Assembly: GCF_002443255.2 (NCBI RefSeq)
Contig: NW_019211457.1
Location: 43,237,119-43,301,118, forward strand
Direction of reading: 5' to 3'
DNA: 64,000 nt
Source of the DNA: Varroa destructor
Lineage: Eukaryota > Arthropoda > Arachnida > Mesostigmata > Varroidae
In this document: piece after piece, positions 25,801-39,500 of the stretch
How the letters are laid out: each line of letters begins with the position of its first letter
Position numbering within the stretch: the first letter of the stretch is position 1
Made by a program: the position numbers and the translations under genes
The notes under the pieces: generated by a model
Database searches by the model: none
The model's input: the letters and a program-made list of their open reading frames with translations, nothing else
Told to the model about the DNA's origin: nothing

Positions 25801-28095
25801 CAGTGAGTATGCGTCGTTCAGCTGGCCCTTAAACCAAAATCGCTTTTTAAAGCTTCCTGTTCTGCCGTCTTCCGTTCAAGTCGCGCCCAGCTCTCTTATT
25901 TGCTGGCCTACCGCCGTCTTTACCTGTTCGAATCAGGTGTCTTGGCTTCAACCCTGACCACTACTGCAACTTTCTCCAACTCGTCTTCGACGTCGCCGAG
26001 GCCGTCCACGCTTGTTCAAATTCAGCGTTCACTTACCTTTCTCAGTTAATGGTACCGAGATCGCCACTAGTGGCACCCGCTTTAACACTATTAACGTTGG
26101 TCTGAATCTACACCGAGTATTGTGCCACATTCAAAGGTCGCACAAAGCGCTCCCACAGGTCCGATCTAACACGCTCTCCTCTTCGTTGTTTGCTCCTCTT
26201 CGTCCACAGTACCCAAGCCTGCTCTTCATACAAGTCTCACCCCAGCTATGCGATGTTGTGCGCTTTCCAATACTTCACCAGCCAGATAAAGAGTGGGAGC
26301 CATTGGTGCACACGCAGATGGCAGCTGAGAAAAGCTGACACGCCAAACACAATGATAACAAATGCCAGTGCTACCCTCCCGTAGCATTGGATAGGGAGTA
26401 CGAATAGCTATAAGATGGTGCGCTAATAGATTTCAGAGTGATTCTCTAGGGAAACCCGTCCAGGTTTTTAAGGGCCCAAAACTTCACCACATGAAAACAT
26501 CAGAAATATTTTCTCCAAGTATGCCCAATGACCTCTGTAAGGCCGAGCAGGGTCGAGGCGCGATTTTTTCGAACAGAAGACCAAAGGAAGTGCCAACGGG
26601 AAGTTGTTCTCTGCAAATGTCGAAGGCAGCGGAGCAGACAATACTTCGTCCAGTTAGCCTAGCATTGCCATTCATTCGTTACTGGCGTGGAAGAACCGAG
26701 GCGCGGCTTTGGCAATGGCATCGAACGAAGCAAAATAGCTTCAGATAAACGAGGCAGAATGTAGAGAGAAGGAGCTGGAACGATGGAGCGGTAACCTCTT
26801 ATAATATCCAACCACCACGAGCAAGCTGGGAGAAGTAATGGTAGTCTCAAGATCCCTAACCTCCTATTTTAATGGGGGACGAGTCGGCTAATACTTCCGT
26901 GCCTGGCTACCCTGCCCGCCTGCATGAAACACCAATAAAACGACAAACTGTACCATCCCCGAACGTTCTGGCTACTTCATGTTACTTCTATCGCCAGAAG
27001 ATGTCTGTCACTGCTGTCATCTGCTCACTCAGTCACCACTAGAGTTTCGAGTTTTTACTAACGTATTGAAAAGGAGAATTTCAAGATAAGATGAAGCTGG
27101 TAAAGAGCATAGAAAAAGAAACGCAGGAAAAGAAAGAATGAAAGAAGCACTGAAGAAGAGGGTGAAAAAGAAATAGACCAAAAGCGTCTCGTTCCATTTG
27201 TCGCGCGTACCACAAAGCGAAAGGAAGGGAAAATGAACGGGCGGGCTGAGAGACGAAAAGAATGAAGAGCGACCAACCGAGGACTGTTGCCGTTCCCGCA
27301 GGCTGAATGCCGAGGGTGGGACAGCTGTCCTATGAAGGCGTCAGAGGCGAAAGAGCAGAAATAAAAAAGAAGCAACGTAAATGGAGAACTGAGTTTCTAT
27401 ATGGAGGTCAAATCTTCACTTCGGTGACGAAAGAAGATGACCGGCCACACTTTACTTGCTTTGATTTATCCTGCCACTGCCAGAGAGACCCAAACCAGAC
27501 GCTGCTATCTCGATGGATTCTCCTCGCAGCTTGCTACTCCAAAACAGTACGGCGATTTCGTCTGACAAAAATCTTGACGCTGGCGCTACTCGGTACCGAA
27601 CAGAGGCAATGGCTGCTCATGGAGCTGCTGGCACTGCTGAGATGGTAACGGTGGCACCATTTGAGAAGTGCAACAGTATTACGTACTCTGCTGCAGTGAA
27701 ATACACAAGTGTGGCTGCCTGCTGAAGTTCTAATTTCGGGAGATGAATTCTCGTTATGCAAACAGAACAAGAGAAACAAAACGTCTTTGTTCTTTTGATT
27801 CCTAGTAGACACAAGCGCGTAAAAGACGTGTGTAACGTGGGTACTACCAAAGCGAGCAGGATACTTTAAAGGCGACACGTTAACGGCGGCTGCAGCGGTG
27901 GCCGGCAGCAGTTAGCCACTGTTGACCGTTGTATAACAAACGCGCTGACGTGAATACAATAGCAGCAGCAACCGTCGATGCACAGCAGCGGCAAGGGTAG
28001 CCTCCTGCTGCTATTGCTGCAACGGCAGCAGCCGCAAAGGAGACATGATGGTTAGGCTTATTTCGTCAAAGCATGCTTTTGCTCATTACTTTCTT

Positions 28096-28111
28096 CACAC
28101 ACACACACACC
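28096..28111. repeat. (CA)8 microsatellite
   Basis: Eight CA units at the 3' edge of a GC-rich block. Confidence 0.9.
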
Positions 28112-29189
28112 GTCCACGCAGAAACTCGCCTCCACATGGTCTTCGTAGCATCAAGCCATATATGAGCTTGCTTTAAAATAGGTAGCGTTGGTTGTTACTT
28201 AGACGTTTTCGGAACATTAATCGTAACCGGACACTCGTTGGACTCCTTTCGTTTTTTTTTTCCTGTTTTGTAGATTATGGGTCCATATAGCCACGCAGCT
28301 GTTTGTACATTAACGAAGAATCGATCACTTGCACTCGGACCGGAGCACTTACGTGAGGGGTGACAGTGATGACGCGGGCGTAAAGCGTCCCTCTACGTCT
28401 TATTACAACGGAAAGACGTACGGATGGTGTAAGCGTTACAGTACTGCAAGTGTAAAAGAGATCTCTGAGACAGATATATCGGATGGCAGATGGCCAGCTA
28501 TATTGGACAATCACGACTCATGCGATCAGTCTGCCCTTGTCAATAGCATATTCGCATGTAGCAATTTTGATTGTAAATCGATGCTATACGAAGTTCGATG
28601 CGTGATGATTACTCGGTCCACATTATAGATCTTCCTCTTTGATAAATATTACTTCGTGAGTTTTACGACTTCCGCTGAGGTGAAAAAAACTATTGTTACA
28701 TTCTGTTTGTGCGGGACACTAAAAATTGCGAACTTCCGGGTTTATCAAAAATATTAGACAGACAACTGGCAGGAGACGATGTACGTCTTCCACAGTGGGT
28801 TGGTTATACGATCAACATAATTACCGCATGATTATAATAAAAAGAGCTTGGGTTCGCAGTGGCAACGGTCGTCAATGGAGACGAAACAGCTATACGATTT
28901 AACACCATGGGCTCGCTGCTTTATTCAAAACTGAGTGGAATAAGACTCCGTTTAATATCAATTCAACGACAATGATTCGTATATAACTCTGAATAGTTAT
29001 TTCTAAAGAGGATGACACGATCACAGTAACCCAGAAGCGGAATTTAAAACTACATCCTCATGGCTTCTGGTCCTTTCAGCACTGACAAAACATTACCTTC
29101 TTCAGATAGTTGTAGTCATTTATAGTTTATATTGAGTAGTACTCTCAGGAAGATGATAGCCAAACAATCTCTATTACCTGAATTTTCAG

Positions 29190-29233
29190 CTTGTCAGCGC
29201 GATCCATCAGGATGAAGAAATCTCAAAAAAAAC
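29190..29233 (+). other. Candidate 5' untranslated exon of the small secreted-peptide gene
   Basis: The segment is bounded by an acceptor (CTGAATTTTCAG) and a GTAAGC donor. The 85-bp interval to the next acceptor (TTTCTTGCCTTTTCAG, ending 29318) has a typical small-intron structure. It contains an ATG at 29212 whose spliced frame ends soon after the junction, so it would act as an upstream ORF. Confidence 0.35.
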
Positions 29234-29318
29234 GTAAGCTGAAAAGGCCGTCGTGCTTCACTGATAACAGACCCTTTCTCGTTGCCTATAACCTTCGCTA
29301 GGTTTCTTGCCTTTTCAG

Positions 29319-29480
29319 GTCCATGGTGAGCTTACAGAAGCCATGAAGTTTTGTACGTTTATAGCTACAATGGTCTTGTACCTTTTCCTTTTGTCAACGA
29401 CTATATTGGCTATAGCGGCAACTGTGAAGAACAACTGGGTAAAATCTCTTAATGCAGCTTTAGACCAAGTCTCTCTTTAA
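29319..29480 (+). CDS. Small secreted peptide (45 aa) or signal-peptide exon
   Basis: The coding part is 29343-29480. The ATG sits in a good start context (GAAGCCATGA). The first 20 residues, MKFCTFIATMVLYLFLLSTT, followed by ILAIAA, form a textbook signal peptide with a likely cleavage after A-I-A. The remainder (TVKNNWVKSLNAALDQVSL) is a short stretch of about 20 residues that could form an amphipathic helix. The frame ends at TAA 29478-29480. A GTAAAA site directly after the Trp codon (29439) could instead be a donor, making this the first coding exon of a larger secreted protein. A short upstream ORF starts at 29323 and its stop overlaps the main ATG. The segment lies in an astacin intron on the same strand. 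I do not recognise a family. Confidence 0.4.
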   Translation, partial: VHGELTEAMKFCTFIATMVLYLFLLSTTILAIAATVKNNWVKSLNAALDQVSL

Positions 29481-30200
29481 ACCTAATCAGATTACTGCCC
29501 ACGTCGAAGTGCACCAGAAATCAGTTACTTACAATACGTCCATTTTGGGCGCACAATCTGCTTTTTGAGAAATTATTTATAGCAATTCTTATTATAGGAA
29601 TTCTAGCAACCGGTAGAAAATTTTTTTGCGGTATCTATTTTTCCTCAAGGACAAAAAACCAACTGTGAAGCAGTTATACCTGTGATCTGTCCTTTGTTGG
29701 AGCACAACGTTACAGCAAGAACGGTTGCCTCTAAAACAGGTTTTACCGTGTTTGAAAAAGTCTTACCAATTCTGAGCAGAGTTCACCCAAAGAATATTTT
29801 TTCGGTTGGTCCTAGGTTTCTCATTTATGGTCAATTCCAATCTAAAAACTGCAAGGAATATATTACACAGTTGCCATTAGCGGTTGTGGAGTATATGTTT
29901 TAATACTATATTTAGCAATTATTGAAGGTCCATAATTATCCATTCCTTGTTGAAGCTTATGCGATGCTATTACGCTACTCGTGCCAGTATACTTGATTGG
30001 CCGACGGTCTAGGGCAGTCCAACACTGATAGAGCCAACGCGTTGCTAAAAAACTTCTATTTTTCCCTTTTATCTAAACAGACGGAACAGCGCATTTCTAG
30101 TTAGAAAAGGAAGACAGTGTTAAGGTCAGCTGAAAATCCAGTTCAATTAAGAACCAGCAATGTAGACATTTCGCAAGCTAGATGTTTTTAGAAAGTATAT

Positions 30201-30230
30201 GTATACACGGGTATACACGCTTATACACGA
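30201..30230. repeat. 10-bp tandem repeat, three units
   Basis: Three successive decamers of the form GTATACACGG, with one or two changes in the later copies. Confidence 0.8.
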
Positions 30231-33200
30231 TATCTTAGCAGAGGGAACGTAACCCTCCCTACACCGACAAGTCCACGACCAGAGGCCGCTATTGCCAATA
30301 GCTTAAAAACCGCCGCAGCCAGACTCCGCTCAGTTTACCCGCCCGGGCCGCACCCACGTCCGCCCGCTGTCGTCGCTCGTTTTTGCTTTCCTCTCGTTTA
30401 AGCGCAGCCGCTTCACATTCGGTCGGCTTCTTGCTTTTTTGATACTACTTCGTCTCTTAACGCTCTCCATGTCTTCCCCCGCCCTCTCGCGTTCATTCCT
30501 TAGCGTTTCTTCTATCGCCATTACCCTTTTCTAACGCTCGCCCGCCCTTGATCCATAGGTTCTTCCCTCTTTTTGTTATTCCTTTCCTGCGCTAGATCGT
30601 GGAAAGAGAAATCTGCATCTTATTACTGGCAGCCACAGGAGCATGCGATTCTTAGGAACCTCACCACCCAGCCCGCTCTGAACGTACTTCTGTCCTTATG
30701 CTACCCTACGTCTTTCGGATCTTTGTCGAGCCCTGTAACCTAACCGGCCTGGCCGACAATGTACTCCTAGCAGCCTTCCTACATACCAACAGATCGCGAA
30801 GTGCGACAGGACGCGGTTCCCTTTTCCTGAGACATTCTTACAGCGAAGGTTGAAGCACAGCAGGCAAAACGCAGTTGTGACTAGCCAAGCGCCTGGTTGT
30901 ACTATCCTCCTGTTCCTCTTTGTCGTCATCGTCGTCGTTGTTGTCCTTTTCTCTCCATTAGTCGTCTCACCCTGGAGTCGCTTCCTTGTTTATTGGCCCT
31001 CCTCACAATCAATTTAAAATTCAATTCCGGACAGCTCTAGCTAAATCCTGTCCGCGCCAGCTCGTCAATAATGCCCAAGATGTGTAAGGACTAGGGCAAA
31101 CGATGCTGTGAGCTTCTCAGGAGCACCAACTGCAGGAGAAGCAGCAGCAACAAAAACAGTAACAACTTACGACTCGAATGAACGAAGCGAGGTTAAGCTA
31201 AGGTCTTGTCTTAGAGCATGTTTTGTGGACCGTTTAGAAAGCCAGCTGGAAGAAATGGGGTAGTTCAAAGTACGGAATGCCAATAGCTACCACCCCCCTG
31301 GTCCTACTAAGTTAATACCGGGCCAACGTTTCTGAGTAAAATGCTTTTATTCATGAAGCCGCTCAGCTCTAGGTGGATAAAGCCGTTTAGGCCTGCTACT
31401 TCCACGTAGCAACATTCCCATCGGCCAGCTCTCTCTACGGTTCCTTTTTGCTCACTATGTTATCAAGGAATTAACCATCCCACAAGTGCCATGTGACATC
31501 ACCTCTCCATCAACGGTCCCGGTTTAAACTCTTGTATCCAGAGCAGTGGCCTTTTGTGGTGGTCCTTTACACAAGGTTGTGTAAGTGTGGCCTCGCAAAT
31601 TTGCATATGTAGCCAGCACAGCTCGCTAGACAGTTCACTTAACAAGGACATGGCATTGGTTCATCACCCCGCCGTCTCAGTGACTGTAACAGAATGCTTG
31701 CAGGAAGAGCATCTTCGTTGATAACGACAAAACATTTTCGAGGGGAGTCTTTACTTAAGTGATAGTGTTTTCTAGGTTTAGCGTAGTACGCAACTGAAAG
31801 AGAAGACGAAGAAGAAAAATGCAAAATGTATGTAATAGTATAATAGAATAACACTGCTAGGTTTAATTAAAGCTGTTCCATTTAGTCGACGATTAAAAGA
31901 ACATCGGCTCGTTTACTTAAACGTGTATGTATTATGTGAATTACTTTTTTCAAAACAATTTAACCTTTTAGAACCCATATTCTACAAACAGTGACAGTAT
32001 TTCTAATACCACACTATTTCGTAGGAGCCATCATTTCGTTTTATCGTTCTGACATGATGGCTACGACTTTTTTTTTTTTTTTAACTAAACTTTAACGAGC
32101 AGTGTACGGTCAGGGCCAGTTTTTTGGGGGTGTGTGAAGCATGATGAATCAATCAATGCATGCGAGTACAGGGCTGAACGATCGAAACGGGTACCCCGAA
32201 AGGCAAAAGTTCCGACGTTAAGCACGATTAAAAGTTAAGAGTTAACGACTTCTCAAAATATCTCCAATTCGTTAAATCATATTGTTGTCAACGGACAACT
32301 TGCTTTGTGCCTTCTATGAACGAATCCGAATAAGGCTTCGCGGTCGAATTAGTTTACGTGCGGTACCAATAAGTTGGACGCTTTCCTGTGTAACTTTGGA
32401 GCTCTCGTATTTTTCGTGACGCCCATTTGGTTGAATCGAATCCACTCTCTACAGACGTGTGTAAGGTATAGAAGACTATGAAACGCATTAAATCGAAAAT
32501 ACTAGATTGTCCTTGATTAAAAAAACATAGAGCTTACGATTATGGGGTAGCTTTCTACGAAACGATTGGAACTCTGCTCCCTGTGGTACACGGATGTAAA
32601 TATGCGGCCAAAACTATATTTGTTTGATTTACCGCGGGTAGAAGTTGATAGCCGTGATCCCAGCTAAAATCAAGTAACACGCTGAAGGAAACAAAGCGTA
32701 AAATAGTTAAATATAAGGGGCGTCAATAATTGAATTGCGGTCCCTATTATATAAATGACCCATCCCTAAAAGTCCAGAATACAGACGTATGCTTATTTTC
32801 AATCTGTTTGGGGATATAAGTATCTTCAGATCTGTGCGCAATATCCGCGGAAGACGCAGAGGTAAAATTTTCCAAGTGGTCAGGTAAATACTAAGCTTAC
32901 ATACTAGTTTAAACAATATGAGCTTAAATAGTCACGCACTGTGAATCGTCTCTCTGTTAGATCGCTTCGAATGGCGCGATAGAATACATTGGTAAACGAG
33001 AAGCCTAATCTCTCAAGAGTCTTGAGTGCGATCAATCTTTAGTTAAAGAGCGTTTTGCGCGCAATGACCCCTCTGTATCCGTAAGGTAGTACTCATTTTA
33101 TCTCCTGAAATAACAATGAAGCTCGTGTGAGTACTCGTTGCAAAGTAACTCGTGTAGATATTCTTCTTCAATTAATGGCGAGGTGTATCGACGTTTGCTC

Positions 33201-36200
33201 GCCTGCTCAAATTGCTCGCAACCATTTGTATCTAATTAAAATATGGACAAACATTGTTACGCTCGAAATCTTGGCCGATTGTACCTTTTGGATAGAACAG
33301 GTTGAAACGAAGATTGCCGTCATGAAATCATAGCTACCTTGTCAAAATGTGGACACGTTATTGCCTTGATTCCTAGTAACCCATTGTTTCAGATGTGTAT
33401 CCACACTATACGATTTGTAAGACATAGATTTTACGATGAAGGTCATAGAGCGCTAGCAGGCAAAACATGACGCCTAGCAATAAAGGAGTCACAGACCCTT
33501 CAAACCATAGATTTGATTGGTCCGACTAATATCGCCCTCTGAGACGAAAGATCATTGCTTTTACCTAGCTTGCGAACCCGTCCATATTTAGCCTCGAATG
33601 AATCTAACATTTCCTACAATGGGGAGGGTAATTAGTAATTGTTTAGGAAGTGGAGGGGGCAATTTATTTGCCTACACAAATTAGTGACCTATAAAATCGA
33701 ACAGTATATTTATTTCAAATACGCTACATATACTCAACTATATAATAGATGTTATTTTTCAAACAGTAAGTCAAAAAAAGCATTGCGCCATGTTGTTTTT
33801 TGTATGAGTGAATCTGCACGGGGCTAGAAGAATTAGCTGGCGTTCCTTTCAGCGTTCGAGTCTTTGTCATCCCAACGAAGCTGCGTTTTCTCATGCACTA
33901 CATATGTTCACTAAAGGTACGACTATCACGATTGCGGTATAGATATGAATAATATAACAACATATGTAACAAGTAACAGCTTTACAGATATGGCCGCCGT
34001 CGATATTCACTCATATTTGCGCTGTTTCCCTATAGTTCGATCCTACCGTTAACCATATGAAACGACGAGGTTGGCCGCCCTGCACCCCACTGACCAAACA
34101 GCTGAATGTAGACGTTTACTATGAAGTAAGCCTACCTACTGAAGTAAGTATACCTTCCCTGTAGCGCCTTCGTGCTTATGTGATGCCGTTTGACGCACGC
34201 TCTGTGTGTCATTGTATGTGGATCGGTTCGCGTGCTATTTGTGTATGAATACACGGTCTCGAAAAGGCATCGGAAAGCAAAAATGGAAGGGGGGTACCCA
34301 CAACCACAGATGCATTCTGGTGACTGCGAAACGTACATTTCACAGTTTCGCCTACTCTTGCTATTTCACACAATTCAGCTCTGGCCGAAATAATTCGTCT
34401 AGTCATATTCTATTCATAGACGACATAAATTGTTGGCCGATGCCGTTATTTATGAATTATGAGTCTAGCTGCTCGCACAGGTTTCTATCGTGTTCGGAGA
34501 AGGTCACAGCGTTAACACCTTGGTGCGCTGACTGGCAAAGGCGCCAAGTATAATGAGGGTGCGTGCTACCCGCTTCGTTCTTTTGACTCAGATATACTTA
34601 TCGGAACTTACTGGCGTCAAAATATACAGATGCAACGTATACTTACCACCAGAAGTATTTTCTGAACGCTAAAGTAGGGGTACGTGACTCAAATGAAAAA
34701 AACCGTTCCCTTGTGGCTCATTCCTAAATCTGTAGTTTAACGAAAAAAGGGGTGGTTCAACGAAATTTTTACGTGTGCTAAAAAAGTGGCTTCTGGCGGT
34801 CATGTTTGTTCGATATAAGTGCTACTCAACTCAATTTTAATTTCTACGAAGAATTTAAGCTACTTACTAATCATTTTCAAAGCATTCCTTCTTTAACCGA
34901 TCGAGATTGGAAGGCGTAATCTTGCTAAGCTATCGTTCTTTCAACGGTACCGACTTTGAGCGGACACCAGGCCAAAACGACTAAAAAAGCACTAAAGAAA
35001 AAAATACTAACTTTTGGAACTTACCTGCATTACCCGATTAGTAATCGAACTTCAAAGAGGACTTTTAGGGAAAGCTTGCGTGTATGTATTCTCGAGTTCT
35101 TCAAACACAGTCCCTACTATGAATTTGTTAGTTTGCAATACGGCACCTTCCTCGAATTTTTAAAAACCCGCGCGAGAGATCTGGCAAGAACGTATGTCGT
35201 AGACTTTGGATAGAAAAAGTAAACTTTCTAATTATGGTGGGGTTTATCCAGCGCTAAGATATTGGACGATAGCTGCTCTTCATTAAAATTTCTCGAACGA
35301 CGTATTAGTGTTCGGTGTAACAGGGCCTACAACTTGACCCTTAACGCGCTCAAAAACACCTTCATAAATACAACAATCTACCAAGTACGGTGTTTTATTG
35401 AAAAAATAGAGCGCTACGCATAACGAAACGTTGCACTTGTTGTTATGCATTTTTGTTATACAATGTTGTTATACATTACAGCTGCAATTACGTTGTCCAT
35501 AGTTCTATAGGACGTCATGCGACGTAATTTTACGTCCGATTACGTGAGTTAATTAAGTGCTTTGAAGAGCTGTGTAGTTGAAAAGGTTTCGTTCAAGCTA
35601 ATTATGCCCGATTCTGTATGAGAGAATCGCGACAAGCTTGAAAACATGCTATACACATTGGTCCAGCAAAAATAGTTACTGTTTTAAATATGTTCGCTGT
35701 CAGTACATCTAACGCATGGGAAGTTCCGTCTAGATGATTGGGTATTCTGGCAAAGTTGCCCGCAGACGAACTGCGATCATAAGAAGCAGGCCTATTTTGG
35801 ACTAGATTAACGTGCTTATTTACTGGCTACGATGTAGACAAGTAGATGGGAAAAAAAAATTAACGAGATTCATTGAAACGCTTCGAACACTGCAGCGCAG
35901 TACAGCCTCTTAATACTTATAATATATTTATTAGTTGTGCATAAATTCAAGTTAGATTAGATCTAACTTACGACCTATTAAATAATGCACTGCTTATTAT
36001 TTATTTATTACTGCCTTATTGTTGCTATCAACTGTACGTTTCGGATATAACCAAATTGGCTCTATCTGAAAATAGAACGATTCCTTTTATGTTTAGTAGG
36101 ATTCATTATCAGCTTTTTCTCTCTTGTTTACGTAGACACGCTCACAGACGTATTCGTTCGTTTCTACCATTATGTGCTACACAGACAATTGTCATGACAC

Positions 36201-36420
36201 CGAAGATAGATGAAAGACATCACTAAGGACGCACTGCTTTCCAGCTACGTGCTGTCATCCCAGCGGCGTATCACTGTTCCGCCGTATGACAAAGTGCCTT
36301 TTTTAATACGACTATTAGAATATGGATATTACGCTAGACTGAACAGCAAACAAGTGTCAAAGTAGGGCATCGACTGGGTGTCTGATCTCTATTAAATTGA
36401 ATTTTTTTTATGTATTACAG

Positions 36421-36567
36421 AAGGATGCACAAATAAGAATAGTATTCAGTGCCAAAATGGCGGTTTTATATTCGCGCGTCATGGAGAGCTTACGGAATGC
36501 AACTGTATTTGTCCGCCGAATACAGCGGGTGATTTATGCGAAACTATCATACGCCCTTCCTATTATG
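36421..36567 (+). CDS. Astacin metalloprotease, EGF-like domain exon
   Basis: The acceptor is TTTTTTTATGTATTACAG and the donor TATG|GTAAGT. The first two bases complete a Glu codon with the G left by the catalytic exon, so the protein reads KCN-E-GCTNKNSIQCQNGGF across the junction. Six cysteines follow the EGF pattern: C...C-QNGGF...C-x-C-x-CPPNTAGDLC. In many astacins an EGF-like domain directly follows the catalytic domain and acts in substrate or partner binding. The exon is 147 nt and exits in phase 1. A 65-codon frame at 36397-36594 in another register is only a shadow of this exon. Confidence 0.92.
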
Positions 36568-39500
36568 GTAAGTTATTTAGTAACGATACTATGATATAAC
36601 GATACTACAGTCAGTTTGTTATCTATGGTAACGCTTAAATCCTGAACATACTTTGGCCTTTAATAGTATTAAATACATTTGATAGGTTCAACCTTTAGAA
36701 CAAATGACTGTTGGGAGTCAATTAAAGAATACCGATAACAGTAAATCTTGATTTTCTAGACAAGAGCACAAATTTACCATTTCCTTTTACCTCTTCTAAT
36801 TCTGTTGTTCTTTTATAAACGAGTCCATGGAAATGTCAATGGTGATATGTGCCCGTGATTCAAATGTATTCCAACGTATATATTCCATGAACTCTCTTCT
36901 CAGTCCGTTTAAGTAGTAATCGATGACATTGGATTTTGTGCTAAACAAGCGAAACAACCTCGTGAAGAAAGCCACGTCCTTATCCTATCTAGTTCACTAT
37001 GATGTATGCATGTCTATCATTCATTTGCTTTAGGGATATTGTTGTACGTGCGCCACGGAACCTAGCTTATCTAGAAGAGGCACAACAACCTCGCGCATAT
37101 TGCAGGCTATCTCGATCACCGACTTCTATAAAATGAATAAATCTGTAAAATAATGTTATATTCATGAGCCCAATGTCCACGAGCAGCAGTAGATATGAAA
37201 GTTAAACAGCACTTAAAAACAGTCACTAGTTAAAAACGTTTTCTAGAGCGAGAATCGGCCTAATGGGGAGTGGGAGTACACGATAGAGTTCTGTCGCGCT
37301 AATTTCATCAACGAAAAACTGTCAGCCAGACCCCCGTTTGGCCCTTGTCGTTGTCTCAATTAACGTCGTTCGTTGTGTACCCCATCACTCAGTCCTGTCT
37401 GTCACGCTGGAAAGTCTACGGAGTTCGCTTGCATAAAAGCGTTTGTCTTCTTTATTCATTCTATACGTTGTTGCTGTCGTCGATTATCTGAGCATGTTGT
37501 TGGCAGCGTTGTTTACGCTGTTCGTCAGAGCTGCAAGTCCTTCAAATTGCACCAGCCGTTTAATCTTTGTGTATGCGGCGACGGCTACGCCATCCACTAA
37601 TGATTGTTCCGAGCCCAAAATACGATAAAGCGCAAACGGAAAAAGTTGGATAAGATACAAAGGAGACAACGAAGAAAGGCGGTCGGTTTCAACAGGAACA
37701 GTGTTTTTCGGGAACTTCCCTCGTTGTCTATACGGCAGCCAGCTTCGTAATGCACCTTCTGCGCCTTCTAACACCATCACATTCGCTTTGTTTGATTTAC
37801 TCTACACAAACCTGGCCGCCAGATGTCCTCTAGCGACGCTTGCGCCGCTGAGTCCAAGCGCTGTATATGGCCAGCTAGCCTATTTTATACACTGAAAAGT
37901 CCCCACAGCGCCCCACTATGTCCACTACTCGGCGGCACTCTTTACAGGCTGTCCTAGTTCACCTACACAGCCGTGTTCCATCTTTACATTGTTGACATTT
38001 TATTTATTGTTCCGCCTTGCACTACCTTCTTCACTGTACACCTTCCTTTGAAAGCATCCCATGCACTTAACCCAAAAGCCCTTCCGAGCCCCTCGCCTAT
38101 TCCTCCTCAAAGCCACCGATCTGTACGTACTAGCTTAACATCTCGATCGTCGATGGGTCACAGGGTTGACTTTAGCTGCTCGAGAGCACAAAAAACGGCC
38201 ATTAAGCAGCTGCCACGACGGTCGTCATAGCGATAATCAAACTTGAAGCCGGAGACTACAAGTACATTCTGGTGGTACCGGCCAACGGGCGGTCGTTCAG
38301 CTATGGACGTTGGCTATTTTGCGTGAATTGCTTGTTGTTGTATCTCTTCGAACCACTTTTTTAAATAATTCTTGTAAATAGAAAGCTTCCTAAAATACAG
38401 GGTAAGAACTCGATATCTAATGCTTGCAAGAGATGAAATTCCAGTCAGTCAAATAAGTCATGTTTCGCGCTATCCACTACTTACTGGCTCGTTACTTACA
38501 CAAAAGAAGTTAGCGTTGTCATGTCAAAACGAAGCTGGTTGACAAAATATCGGTCAGGCGACAGTGAGACGTCGTGAGGAGCGTGTTTGGTAAATTGTTT
38601 GTCCTCTCTCCGCTTCATACGGTAAGTTGATGACCTTGAAAAACTTGATGTATAGGAGAAAGCTCAGTTCTTGATGCTGCCACATGGTGACATGGCGAGA
38701 TCAGTTGAGCTGCCAAAAATCTCTGCTTTATGATGGCTGGTAATTGCAGTCTACAGTTTTAGCGTAATTTTTTGTCCCATTATTACGACGTGGCGCCGTC
38801 TATACAGATAAACATGGAACCTGACGTAAACGTTTCGATGTTAATCTCGCCAGTTGTGTAGATTACAACGTAACACACAGGTATCAAAAACAATACCCCC
38901 AGGGCGCCTGCTACACACGAACGTAAGGCTGAAATTTGTGTCGATACAGTTGATAACGTTACTATTTTACAGAATTTTACAGAAATACTACAGACTTTTT
39001 TTTTCGATTGGCCTCTTTGTTATCACTAGCCGAGCTTCGTTGAAATATCGAACCATATCATCAGTGAAACGGCTCTTTACTGCGAGTATCTAATTCTCAT
39101 TAATAATGAATAAGATAAAAAAACATTGTCAGATAAGAGAAATTTATTTAATTAGACGAATTCAAATAAATGCATAGACATACTGAACGCTTAGAGCCCA
39201 AAAAAGTTTGTTATTTAGTTTAACGGGCTTTGTATGCGCACTCTTGTCACCCTGATCTTTTTAAGCATCCTTATCCCCCCTTTATCTGGCCTAGCATTTT
39301 ATAGGGGAGTCGAAGGCCCTGCTAAGAAACCAAGATGCTCTGCTTGGCAATATTCCCTCCAGCGATGGCCAGTGACGCCATAAACAACTTGAGCCTGAAA
39401 GCGAGGGCTTTCGTTCGAGGGTCTCGTTAGCGTTCATTGCTCTGAAAATGGTGGTCCTGATGGTCCTGGTATCCTGCAGATGAAGTCAACAGGCCGCATT

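Larger units (their letters stand above)
22853..36420 (+). other. Intron of the astacin gene (about 13.6 kb)
   Basis: This is the largest intron. GC-rich blocks lie at about 25.4-28.0 kb and 30.3-31.2 kb, with T/C-rich or trinucleotide-rich composition. A small secreted-peptide gene candidate sits at 29190-29480. A (CA)8 run is at 28096-28111 and a 10-bp tandem triplication at 30201-30230. Many frames of 60-115 codons occur in the GC-rich blocks, often on both strands at once, and I saw no family signature in them. Nothing recognisable was seen at 31.3-36.4 kb apart from a poly-T run near 32069-32082. Confidence 0.65.
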
